From NCBI GenBank assembly GCA_036245525.1, contig BTPG01000003.1, positions 137,946,082 through 138,010,081 on the forward strand: a DNA stretch of 64,000 nucleotides, given 5' to 3'. The notes under the pieces were generated by a model. The model was given only the letters and a program-made list of their open reading frames with translations, searched no databases and had not been told where the DNA came from. Both the position numbers and the translations under genes were made by a program. The stretch is from Semisulcospira habei (Eukaryota; Mollusca; Gastropoda; Semisulcospiridae). Positions 9,532 through 18,403 of this stretch are shown one piece after another (the first letter of the stretch is position 1; each line of letters starts with the position of its first letter).

Positions 9532-10759
9532 GATTTGTTTCCTCAAAACACATTACCGATGACATTTCTGTTAGGGAATAGTGTCCTAGCTAGTCTAATT
9601 TTAGCGAAAATTGGTTGTGTACCTATATGGCAAGGGCGGCAACAAGGGGCGCGACCAGCATCCCGAGTAGCCTCCCTTCCATCCCCATCCGGGCAACTGC
9701 TCACTGGATTCCCGCCAGTTTGTTTCTTAGCTTAGCCGTGAAAGGTTGTGTACCTCTACTTCTGCTTTTTGGCGGTGTACTTTGTGACTGGTCGCCTTGT
9801 GGCTTGGACTCTGCCGTGTTCTCTGTACTCACCTGGATTACTTTTTCGCTGTGCTAGCTTGACGTTTGCCTTCGTTGGTTTACGAGTGAATTTCCATTGG
9901 ACTTGCGGTGATGGGGACTTGGATTACTGCCCGTGCTCGGTGTTGACTGTGCACGCTGTGACCGGTTGCCTTGTGGCTTGGGCTCTGCCGTGTTCTCTGT
10001 ACTAGCCTGGGATGACTACTTCACTGTGCTAGCTTGGAGTTTATTTTCGTCGGTGTTACGAGTGACTGCCACCAGACTTGTGGTGCTGGGGACTTGGACC
10101 CGTGTTCCACATGACTCTTGGAGTACTGTGTTCACGGTGCTTCTTCGTGCTACCTTCGGAGTGCGGGTGCTTCCATTGGTGGTACGAGGCTTCGCGTCGG
10201 CGGCACGGTTTTTTACTACTGTCCTTGGTTGGCCTTCGGCCTCCCCGACATGGTAATGTAAACCTTGGTTATTGTCGCTGACCGGTGCTCAGGGAAGGGA
10301 GCTTAGAGCGCCGGGTGTCAACACTGGCTGTGATTTGGCATTCGGTTTGAAGTCTGCCTTCACGCGCGTACGCTGGTCGCGTGGCCTTAGGGGAGCCACG
10401 TTCGCTCGCCTATCACTGTTGACTATGTTTTGCAGTTACATGTCCGCACCTACATGCTTGTGTTTTCACAAGATGTGTTTCCCCGGTTGTGGAGCCTCAT
10501 ATGGCATGGGATAGACCAGCCGCTACCGACCCTAGAGCTACGGCCGTTTGGCGGGCCCACTCGTTAAGTACTGAGAGGATCCAGTACGAGTCTGGCCCGC
10601 CACGTGCATGCACGACCCACACCTGGGCTGGGAGCCCGGCGGCAGCTTCTGGAGTATCGCCCTCCAAATCCCTTGACACGAGTCCAGCCCAGATGTTCGG
10701 CGCCCCGCTCCAAGGTTAGGGATAGGGGACCTCAACCGGACAAGTATGCTGGACTGACA

Positions 10760-11340
10760 CGCGCCCACTCGTCGGATAGATATAATATGGATGAGACGGG
10801 GTCAAGCGAGTTGACACCCCCCGTCTATCCTCCGGTGACGCCGTTCCTTGCAACCCGGGGGATACTCCAGCATGCATAAGACTGTGACGTCCCGGCCGCG
10901 GTGAGTGACAAGTACCCGTGGCGGGATGAGAACGCTGGACCATGCGGCGCTCGTGTGACTTACACCGCAAGACAGGGACTACTCCTAGAACATTGGCTGG
11001 TGCGTGCCAACTCGTAAGTACTGAGAGCACCCGCTCATCGGATAGAAGTAATATGGATGAGACGGGTTCGCGACGGGATGACACACCCCGTCTACCCTCC
11101 GGTGCTGCCGTTCGCTGTAACCTGGGGGATACTCCAGCAGGGATAAGAATATGACGTACCGGCCGCGGTGAGTGACAAGTACCCTCGGCGGGACGAAAAT
11201 GCTGGACCATGTGGCGGTCGCATGGGAGTATGGCCCTCCAATCCTCGGCGCTAGTCCAGCACAGACGTTAGGCGCCCCGCTCATAGGGTGGTGACAGGGG
11301 ACCACAATAGCCAAGACTGCTGGACTAGTGTGCACCTGCT
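10760..11340 (+). repeat. Degenerate ~275-bp tandem units in DIRS-2
   Basis: Two clear diverged copies (about 10765-10960 and 11035-11225) share TCGGATAGA-TAATATGGATGAGACGGG, GGGGGATACTCCAGCA, GGCCGCGGTGAGTGACAAGT and GCTGGACCATG-GGCG. A weaker third copy may follow near 11340-11600. No coding capacity recognised. Confidence 0.6.
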
Positions 11341-12589
11341 CGTCGGGAATGGTAAGTGACGAGTCAGGAGCACGACAAGATTACTTGAAGCTTCAGCGTC
11401 TCACTTCAAAGGTCAGTAACATTGTTTATTGGTTGATTGGGGGTTAACACCGACAGGCGACTAAGGCCATCTCACGGCAGAGGGTCAGTGAAAGGGGTTC
11501 ACGACCGGACAATACTGCTGGCCTTCCGTACACCCGTCTGTCGGATAAGAGTTATAGGACAAGCCAGGTTCACGTCGATATCGCACGCCCCGGCTACCCT
11601 CAGAACGGTGCAGACGGACCATTGGGTGTTAGAAGAACAAGCGGGCTTCCGTTCCTCGACGGTGCCTGCGCTCGCGGGACAGGCCGCCGCTAACACAGAC
11701 TGTTTCTTGCGATTTGGATGCCGCCCGTCACCCTAGGCCTGCTGTCGGGACAATAGTACGGCCGACCAAAACCTGCCACAGGCCAACAGAAGTGTTGCGC
11801 CTCATGCTCAGTGCAAGTACCATCGCCCCGGGCGAGACTATGGGATCAGTGTGCGCCTGACACGGACAGGTCATCTCGGGCTGCACGGGTTACGACGCAC
11901 ACCTTCTGGCCCACCACAGATGTACGGCTTCCAACCCAGGGTACCCTGGACAGGATGAGTCTGTGGGGTTTGCGCACCCGCGCGGCACTTAGAATACTAC
12001 GAGTGCAGCCTTCGCGTTGGCCCGCCACGGCCGCTAGTAAAGGTTGGGTGTACACTTCGCGGGTTTTTTAAGGGTGTACACATTGTAGAGCATTACAGCT
12101 GGAAGGTAAATTAGCGCTGTAGATTATGATCCGTTTATTCTCTTAGTAGCTTCGATGCACGACACAGGGTTCTGCCAGCGCCCCAGGGCTTTAGGACAGT
12201 TTCTACGGTCCCGGGACGTTGCGCGTCAGCCTGTGGAGATGGAACTTGACTACGCATGACCGAGCATCTACCGGGCTTCGTTCCGCGCATCGAGGATCGG
12301 AGACTCCCTGCGCTCGCCGTGGTTTAGGAGCTTCTGGGCTGGCCGGTCACCTCCTGCTACGCTGCGTACCACTCCAGGGTCGATGCCTTGCCGGCTACCA
12401 CTTCGTGTGAACTGGTGCTTTGGGATACCCCCTGCACTGTGGCCTCGCCCTCCCGACCGTTGGTAGCGGCTACCACAGTCAACGCGCGCTCCACTCTGTA
12501 CAAGTTCATCGCCGCCCCAGCCTTTGTCGTGGTGACCGCCTAAGCCTTCGCGCCGCAGTACAGCCTTTGGACTGGGTCATCAGCCGGGA

Positions 12590-13520
12590 CTCGTCGACAT
12601 TCCTTGACGATCTTCTCTTGCGGACGATTGGCGGTTGCAGAACCGGTCGGAGACCTCCTTGAAGGAGGATACGTTCTGCGCATCCCCAGACAGCCTGTTT
12701 CCAGCCGGTTCCTCCGGTTTGCCTTCGACAGTGTGCTCTACCAGTGTCGTGCGCTCCCTTTGGTGTCAGTCGCTGCCTCTGGGGGTTCAACTGTAGCTCT
12801 TCGTTGTAGCGGACAGGACCTGTCGGACGTCTCCGTACTCCACTTCGACGGCCCTAGACGATCTTCTCGTGCGGAACCAGTCGGGGTCTTCATTGGAGAA
12901 GGATCGAGATGGACTTCTGAATTTCCTTGACAGGCTTGGCTTCCTGGTCTACGTGGGCAAGTCTGACGTCACATCCTAGTGCCGCTTGGCCTTGAGTTGG
13001 AATCACACATCGACCTCACGAAAGATGACTTCCGGAATGGCGGATTCAGCGGTTCGTGAACCCAGCGCGGTGGGTGTTTTCAAGAGCAAGAGTCCCGCGC
13101 CAGACGATGACTTCAGCTTCAGGGTCTTAGGAGTACTGCAGCGGACCTACATCCCCTACGATGCCTCTACTGTCCCCCGCTTCAGCTGCTCCTGCTTTTC
13201 CACGGATGACCCTCGAAGGACGACATCGAGTTTCAGGTTCGGTTGCGACCGTTGCTCCATTCTCACCTTATTTGCTGGGCGGATCCCTTCTGCCTCATGC
13301 CGGGAGATCCTTCTTCTCGCCTTCACCCCAGATGTACCTGGCGTTGTAGCAACTCTTGCCACCGGGGGTGCTCGCCTCCTACAGAAATTCTACTCAGCCT
13401 CGGGTGGATGTCCTCCGGACATCGGGGCCCAGCTTTGGATGTCACGTCGGCGACGTCAGGAGCTTCTCGTCCTCTCTGACAGCACCACAGTAGTCGCCTG
13501 CGTTAGAAGCAGGGCGTGAC
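12590..13520 (+). pseudogene. DIRS-2 RT-RNase H remnant
   Basis: Readable pieces in different frames: SSRFLRFAFDSVLYQCRALP (RT, near 12700), LDRLGFLVYVGKSDVTS (near 12925) and RQELLVLSDSTTVVACV (RNase H, near 13455). A second RNase H-like piece (ELLVLSDSATVVAY) near 13880 suggests an internal duplication of about 430 bp. Confidence 0.65.
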
Positions 13521-14039
13521 GTGGTTCCTCTCCCTTCCTTTCTCTTCCTTTCTCTTCTGCTGGGGGCTCCGTTGGTGCGAAGTAGAGACATCGCTACCCA
13601 AGAAAGAATCCTCACGGGACTTCCACATGACCTGCCGACTCCGTCGCGCGTGACGGCCATCAGCTCCGCACCGAGTGGACGCTTCGTCCGGACATCTTCG
13701 GGTGATTGGCGCGGCTGTGAGTTCCCCATGATCGCGCCGACTTGGAATTGCCAGCTTCCTCGCTTTGTCTCCCCCGTTTCATTGCCGCTAGCCTGGGTGG
13801 TTGACGCTCTCTACCTCTCTTGGGACGGCCTCTTCGCCTCGCCAACCCTCCTACAGTGCTAGTTCCAGCGGCGACATTAGGAGCTTCTCGTCCTCTCCGA
13901 CAGCGCCACAGTAGTCGCCTACTTTTGGAGCAGCGCAGGATGCGGTTCCTCTTCCTTCTCCTCTGCCAGGGGCTCTGATGGTGCGAAGATTAAGACAATT
14001 GCTACCCGAGCAAGAGTCTTCACGGGACTTCCGCAGGGC

Positions 14040-14787
14040 GTGCCGACTCCTTCGTGCGTCGCCGAACAGAAAGGATTCTCATGCAGCTGTGGGAGCTATC
14101 GATACAGTTTTTTAGACACTCGACCAGACGAGCCTATGAGGGAAGCGGCGAATCCTGGGCGACTGGTGACGACGGGCGCATCTTCCACTTGGACCAGACG
14201 GTTCCTCGGCGTGTGAACTTCTTCCTCTGGCTCTTCACCGATCATCTTGGTGCCTTCGCCATTAGGGACTTCCTGACCAGGATCGCTGTTGCGGACCGGC
14301 CTAGACCGACCGACTCCGGTGCCGGTAAAGACCTCACCGACCCTCTGACGCTTCGGTCTACACCTCTGGCCTTTGTTCACAGTGCCGCAATGGGATCTTA
14401 CCTCGGGGCTACGGTGGCTCATCTTGAACCACTTTGACCCGCTCCAGTTGACTCGGATGACCTTCGTGCCACGGAAGACCTACTCCCGGCTGGCCTTCGC
14501 CACGGTTGCCAGGGTTTGCGGACTGCATGATCCTCAGCGCACCTCTCAGACTTGCAGTTCGGATGGTTGGCTCTGCACAACTCTGCACAACTTCCTATCC
14601 CAGACCCGGTCCTCCTGGGTCGCCACAGTGGTCACCATTCGGTCCTTCAGGCTTTCGGACCCTGCTCGGGATACAGACAGCAGGATCCAGTGAGAGCCCT
14701 ATTTGGACACCTGCGACGGACCAAGCTGATACGCAGGGGACGTGCTCGCCTGCCAGGTAGGGATGACAGCTCAGCCCAGATGGTATA
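14040..14787 (+). pseudogene. DIRS-2 recombinase remnant, first part
   Basis: Contains FFRHSTRRAYEGSGESWATG, PRRVNFFLWLFTDHLGAFAI and LRWLILNHFDPLQLTRMTFV. These correspond to the N-terminal and first catalytic half of the DIRS recombinase. Interrupted by the LINE at 14788; the remainder resumes at about 15720. Confidence 0.65.
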
Positions 14788-15692
14788 GACAAAACGGAAG
14801 CCATGCTGGTAGGCACTCGCCAAAAACTCTCCCAGCTCCCTCCCTCTCTCCACCTTCAACTCGATAGCACCCCCATCCCCCTCTCTGACTCGGCCAAGAA
14901 CCTCGGCGTCATCCTCGATTCCTCTCTGTCCATGACCAACTTCGTCTCCGCCACGACCCAGGCATGCTATTTCCACCTTCGCCGCATCAGTCAGATCAGA
15001 AAATACCTCACTACCGAAGCTGCCACCAAACTTGCTGTCTCTCTCATCTTATCTCGCATCGACTATTGCAACTCTCTCCTTTCCGGTCTCCCTCACTCCA
15101 CCATCTTCACTCTCCAACGCGTTCAGAACAATGCTGCCCGCCTCGTCCTCAGAAAGAAAAAATCCGACCACATCACACCCCTGCTCAAACTCCTTCACTG
15201 GCTCCCCATCCCCCAACGCATCCAATACAAAGTTTTGTCTCTCTGCTACAAATCCCTGAACAACTGCGCTCCTGCCTATCTCTCCAACTTACTTCACCCC
15301 TACACACCTTCCCGCTCCCTCCGGTCAGCCTCCGACCCTCTCCGCCTCCACATCCCTCGCACCAAACTTAACACTTTCGGTCCCCGCTCCTTCTCCGTCT
15401 ACGGTCCATCCATCTGGAACACTCTCCCACTCTCTCTCCGTCAGAAACACTCTCTCTCCTCCTTCCAGTCCGCCCTCAAAACTCACCTCTTTCAACAGTT
15501 TTAGCACTATATCACCGCACTCCCCACCCCAAGCTGACCGTCGTAATGTATTTCACTGTTTGTGGTACGTGAGTCATTGTCTAAAGCGTGCGCATGCGTG
15601 CGCGAGTTGTGAGTGTGCGCTTAGAGTTATAATTAGTATAAGATAAGCGCATTATAAATACCGTAATTATTATTATTATTATTATTATTATT
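14788..15692 (+). mobile_element. 5'-truncated L2/CR1-like LINE nested in DIRS-2
   Basis: Starts abruptly inside the RT region at GACAAAACGGAAGCCATGCT and ends in an (ATT)n microsatellite at about 15665-15692. The sense frame 14803-15504 (LAVSLILSRIDYCNSLLSGL, VLRKKKSDHITPLLKLLHWLP, VYGPSIWNTLPLSLR) is the region after the RT palm in the L2/CR1 group. It is closely similar to the antisense copy at 18404-20945. Confidence 0.85.
14803..15504 (+). pseudogene. LINE RT C-terminal fragment
   Basis: 233-codon open fragment in good condition. It begins MLVGTRQKLSQLPPSL and ends KTHLFQQF before a stop. It lacks the endonuclease and the catalytic RT palm, so it is a dead 5'-truncated insertion rather than a gene. 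Confidence 0.8.
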
Positions 15693-15719
15693 TAATTATA
15701 CCTCCGGGCTCCATGGCGT

Positions 15720-16012
15720 TATGCGCCGCATACCGGGACCTCTTCCTGAGGCAGCCAAAGCAATGAACGTCAGGACTTGTGACGTCAGAGCCACGGATGC
15801 AACCTCGCATTCGACCGTGCCAAGGACATTGCGGCGGCCGTACGCTGGGGGGCGCAGTCAACTTCGCCCGATTCTACCTGAGAGACCTCTCCAGACAGCG
15901 TGAGGTTCTCTTGGGTCCTCTCCGGCCAGCGGGAAACAAGGCGCTGGTGGGAGACATACCCAGAGCGCAAACTCCCTCCCGGCACCCTCGGTGCCGTAGG
16001 CTTCTTAGCTAA
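15720..16012 (+). pseudogene. DIRS-2 recombinase remnant, C-terminal part
   Basis: Continues the recombinase after the LINE. VNFARFYLRDLSRQREVL near 15860-15910 carries the presumed nucleophilic Tyr. The HxxR box is not intact. The duplicated LSGQRETRR-ALVGDIPRAQT stretch matches the C-terminal tail of the other copies. Confidence 0.65.
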
Positions 16013-16111
16013 AATTATCGGGAGGTTGCTCCTGGAAGGGTGGGCCTGGTTGGCATTGGGGGTTAGGGGCGTTGTAAGCAGCACCCTTCTCCTCTTCGTA
16101 ATTCTTCCTAA

Positions 16112-16204
16112 CAGTAATGTCATCGGTAATGTGTTTTGAGGAAATGAATGAATTTTTCTCTAAAATGTATTTTTTTGAAAAATACTTACCGATGACATTA
16201 CTCG
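16112..16204 (+). repeat. DIRS-2 internal complementary region
   Basis: CAGTAATGTCATCGGTAATG and TGTTTTGAGGAAA (complement of the left end), then ATGAATTTTTCTCTAAAATG and TACTTACCGATGACATTACT (complement of the right end). A 19-bp inverted repeat closes the segment. Confidence 0.85.
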
Positions 16205-16491
16205 AATAACCCTCCCACCTGCCCCGCTTGCCGCTCGTCAGCTAAGTAAAAGCAAACTGGCGGTAATCCGGTGAGCGGTTGCCCGGATGGGGATGGAAGG
16301 GAGGCTACTCGGGTTGCTGGTCTAGGCTTATCGCGCCCCTTGTTGCCTCCCCTGCCATATAGGTACACAACCAATTTTCGCTAAAATTAGGCTAGCTAGG
16401 ATACCAGTAACAGTAATGTCATCGGTAATGTTTTTCGAAAAAATACATTTTAGAGAAAAATTCATTTTGACTCAAACTATGGATTTCACAG

Positions 16492-16612
16492 GATGAGGAC
16501 CCATCCCAGGCGTGGCTGTACCTGCATGAAAATGACATCGTCTCCATCCTACAACAGTTCCCCATGGATGCCGTCTTCTGCCATCTCCTGCAGGCACCCA
16601 CGGATGAACATG
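16492..16612 (+). CDS. EPG5: EPG5 exon 3
   Basis: Acceptor GGATTTCACAG ends at 16491; donor ATG|GTAGGT at 16613. Phase 0 in, phase 1 out. It encodes DEDPSQAWLYLHENDIVSIL and FPMDAVFCHLLQAPTDEHG, the expected continuation of the acidic segment of exon 2. The 3' end of intron 2 is unusually close to the DIRS-2 right terminus. Confidence 0.9.
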
Positions 16613-16807
16613 GTAGGTCTTTCTTTTTCTGGCAAGGGTACCTCAGGTTTATGCTCATGTGGGAAGCAATTCGGCATTTGTAACGGAATACCTGTGTTCA
16701 TTGAACTTTGGATGAAACAAAACACCGTGGGACATAGGTTTGTTTGTTGTAAGTGAAGTTTATATAAGAGAAGCAAAGTAAAAGCATTCTTATATATATC
16801 TGACTTT

Positions 16808-16945
16808 AGCATGAATCAAGCATGATAGTTCAAGGGCGGTGCCAGAATAGCTTGGCCAAGCTATTCTGGCACCATCCTTGAACTATCATGCTCGGTCTGT
16901 CGCTAGAATTGTAATACAGTCCTTCAGAGGGCAACTTCAAAATTT
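16808..16945. repeat. Hairpin repeat, family 1 variant
   Basis: A compact palindrome: GCATGATAGTTCAAGGGCGG and GCCAGAATAGCTTGGCC, immediately followed by its complement AAGCTATTCTGGCACCATCC. The right flank (GTCTGTCGCTAGAATTGTAA) matches the copy at 8868-9042. Confidence 0.75.
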
Positions 16946-17007
16946 TGGCCTTGTTGTAAGTGAAGTCAATCGTAGCTTGTATTCACATGAACTGACTTGG
17001 TGTCTTG

Positions 17008-17285
17008 TAATTCCTTCACTGCCGAGATAAAGGGAACAGGATCCAAAACTGAGAGGCATAGATCTTCATGAGCCCCCGCAGTTGTGAGGGCTCATGAGAA
17101 TCTGTGTCTCTTGCTGACACCACTTTGTACTCATGTTCCTTGAACTGCTTAGGACTTCTGGCATTGAATTAACCCTTTGTGTGTCAGTAGAGGTTTTTGT
17201 CGCAGTGATTCCTGTAGGAATCATTGTGACAAAAACCACTACCCGCATGCGAAGGGTTAACAAGGATTTTTCAGAAACACCAAGG
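17008..17285. repeat. Hairpin repeat, family 3, with a family 2 insertion
   Basis: Left end TTCCTTCACTGCCGAGATAA; hairpin AGATCTTCATGAGCCCCCGC then its complement. The family continues GGCATTGAA, is interrupted at a TTAA by the 92-bp family 2 element (17169-17260), and resumes CAAGGATTTTTCAGAAACAC. Uninterrupted equivalents are at 49240 and 51325. Confidence 0.7.
17169..17260. repeat. Hairpin repeat, family 2 (TTAA to TTAA)
   Basis: 92-bp near-palindrome bounded by TTAA on both sides: TTAACCCTTTGTGTGTCAG, then GTGATTCCTGTAGGAATCAT at the centre, then GCGAAGGGTTAA. It sits inside a family 3 copy, so the flanking TTAA pair is best read as a target-site duplication. Confidence 0.85.
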
Positions 17286-17314
17286 GGTCAATATTTTTTC
17301 AATTTCCAATGCAG

Positions 17315-17471
17315 GCACTGTAAAGTACGACGTTGGCCGCTACACCGAGCCCACCATGTACAAGCTGTTTGGTTTCTGCACCATATGGATCTCGCTGCTT
17401 GGTGCTGGCCTCAACACCTACAGCATGGCCAGATACAGGCAGCTCAACAAACGCCTCGGCCGACTCATCAG
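17315..17471 (+). CDS. EPG5: EPG5 exon 4
   Basis: Acceptor TTTCCAATGCAG ends at 17314; donor CAG|GTCTGT at 17472. Phase 1 in, phase 2 out. It encodes TVKYDVGRYTEPTMYKLFGF and LLGAGLNTYSMARYRQLNKR-GRLIR; the vertebrate counterpart is LAKGLETFNRARYRQFVKRV. A predicted amphipathic helical segment. Confidence 0.92.
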
Positions 17472-17539
17472 GTCTGTATTTCTCCTGCAAACATGCTGAT
17501 ACTTTCAAACAGACGATAGATTGTTCACTGCAAAGTGAA

Positions 17540-17625
17540 ATGAGAACTGCAAGAGAAATAGATTCTCGTGAGCCCCCGCAGTTGCGGTGGCTCATGAGAA
17601 TCTATTCTTCTTGCTTTAGAGAGAA
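17540..17625. repeat. Family 3 hairpin core
   Basis: TAGATTCTCGTGAGCCCCCG and its complement GTGGCTCATGAGAATCTA flank a short CAGTTGCG loop. The outer ends of the element are not clear. A fragment of the same arm recurs at 17660-17710. Confidence 0.6.
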
Positions 17626-17740
17626 CTTCAAGACTAACAGTTGCAAGGGGCATATAGTGTCATGATTATCTGCAGGTGCAGGGGCTCATGAGATCCACAC
17701 CTCATACTCACTATTCACCATCTTTGCTTCTTCGTTTCAG

Positions 17741-17887
17741 ACAAACTATAGCGTTTGTGTCAGACCACTGGCTGAACTTTAAGACTTACTACAAGGAGTT
17801 GGCAGCTGCCACACCTCTCGAGCAATTGCAGATGGAGTTTGATCAACTTTTCATGAGGGCAACCTACACCATCCTCGGGGCACAGAA
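17741..17887 (+). CDS. EPG5: EPG5 exon 5
   Basis: Acceptor CTTCGTTTCAG ends at 17740; donor CAGAA|GTAAGG at 17888. Phase 2 in and out. It encodes QTIAFVSDHWLNFKTYYKEL and LEQLQMEFDQLFMRATYTIL; the family signature VSDHW and the QVEFDELFLRA helix are both visible. Confidence 0.93.
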
Positions 17888-17959
17888 GTAAGGAGATGTT
17901 TGTTAGTTCATTTGTGTATGTATGTGTGTGTGCTAAAACAGAGAAAAAAGAATGATGCC

Positions 17960-18155
17960 GTCAAGACACATAGATCATCATTAACCCCTGCACCTGCACG
18001 GGCTCAGCAGGATCTGTGTCTCTTGCTTTCAGGTGTTGTTTGCTGTGTGCTGGCAGTCAATGTGTTAACCCTTTGTCTGTCGGTAGTGCTTTTTGTCATG
18101 GTGATTCCTGCAGGAATCGCCTCAACAAGAACTACGGAGAGCCAAAGGATTTTAA
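17960..18155. repeat. Family 3 remnant followed by family 2 hairpin
   Basis: Bases 17965-18035 are a weak family 3 core (CATAGATCATCATTAACCCC, GCTCAGCAGGATCTGTG). Bases 18065-18155 are a family 2 element: TTAACCCTTTGTCTGTCGG, centre GTGATTCCTGCAGGAATCGC, right arm GAGAGCCAAAGGATTTTAA. Confidence 0.65.
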
Positions 18156-18180
18156 TGTTTTACTCATACCTTTATTTCAG

Positions 18181-18335
18181 ACTTGGGTCATGGCAGTTCA
18201 TGGCTGATATGCCTTTCACCTGCCTGTCAGCCCAAAGTGTGTGGCAGTTGTTGTGGCTTCTACAGCAGGACCTGAGTCGATCTCTCAACCTTGACACTCT
18301 GCCCCCATATGAAACATGCAAGGCGGAAATGACTG
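18181..18335 (+). CDS. EPG5: EPG5 exon 6
   Basis: Acceptor CTTTATTTCAG ends at 18180; donor ACTG|GTAAAC at 18336. Phase 2 in, phase 1 out. It encodes LGSWQFMADMPFTCLSAQSV and WQLLWLLQQDLSRSLNLD, strongly similar to the LGIWLFMSEMPFGTLSS block of vertebrate EPG5. This is one of the best identifiers in the window. Confidence 0.95.
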
Positions 18336-18403
18336 GTAAACTTTTCATTAAAAGAGCCACTTGTTGTTGCTGTTGTCGTTTTGTTCGTTGCTGCTTGTTT
18401 TCT

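Larger units (their letters stand above)
9532..16466 (+). mobile_element. DIRS-2: DIRS-type retrotransposon, strongly decayed, with nested LINE
   Basis: 6.9 kb in EPG5 intron 2, including a ~0.9-kb LINE insertion (14788-15692). Left end ATTTGTTTCCTCAAAACACA; about 200 bp (9532-9740) recur inverted at 16212-16466. Internal complementary region at 16112-16204. Coding remnants for gag, RT, RNase H and recombinase occur in order but are all broken. This subfamily has its own terminal sequence (ATTTTAGCGAAAATTGGTTG) unlike DIRS-0/4/5. The right end stops 25 bp before EPG5 exon 3. Confidence 0.88.
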
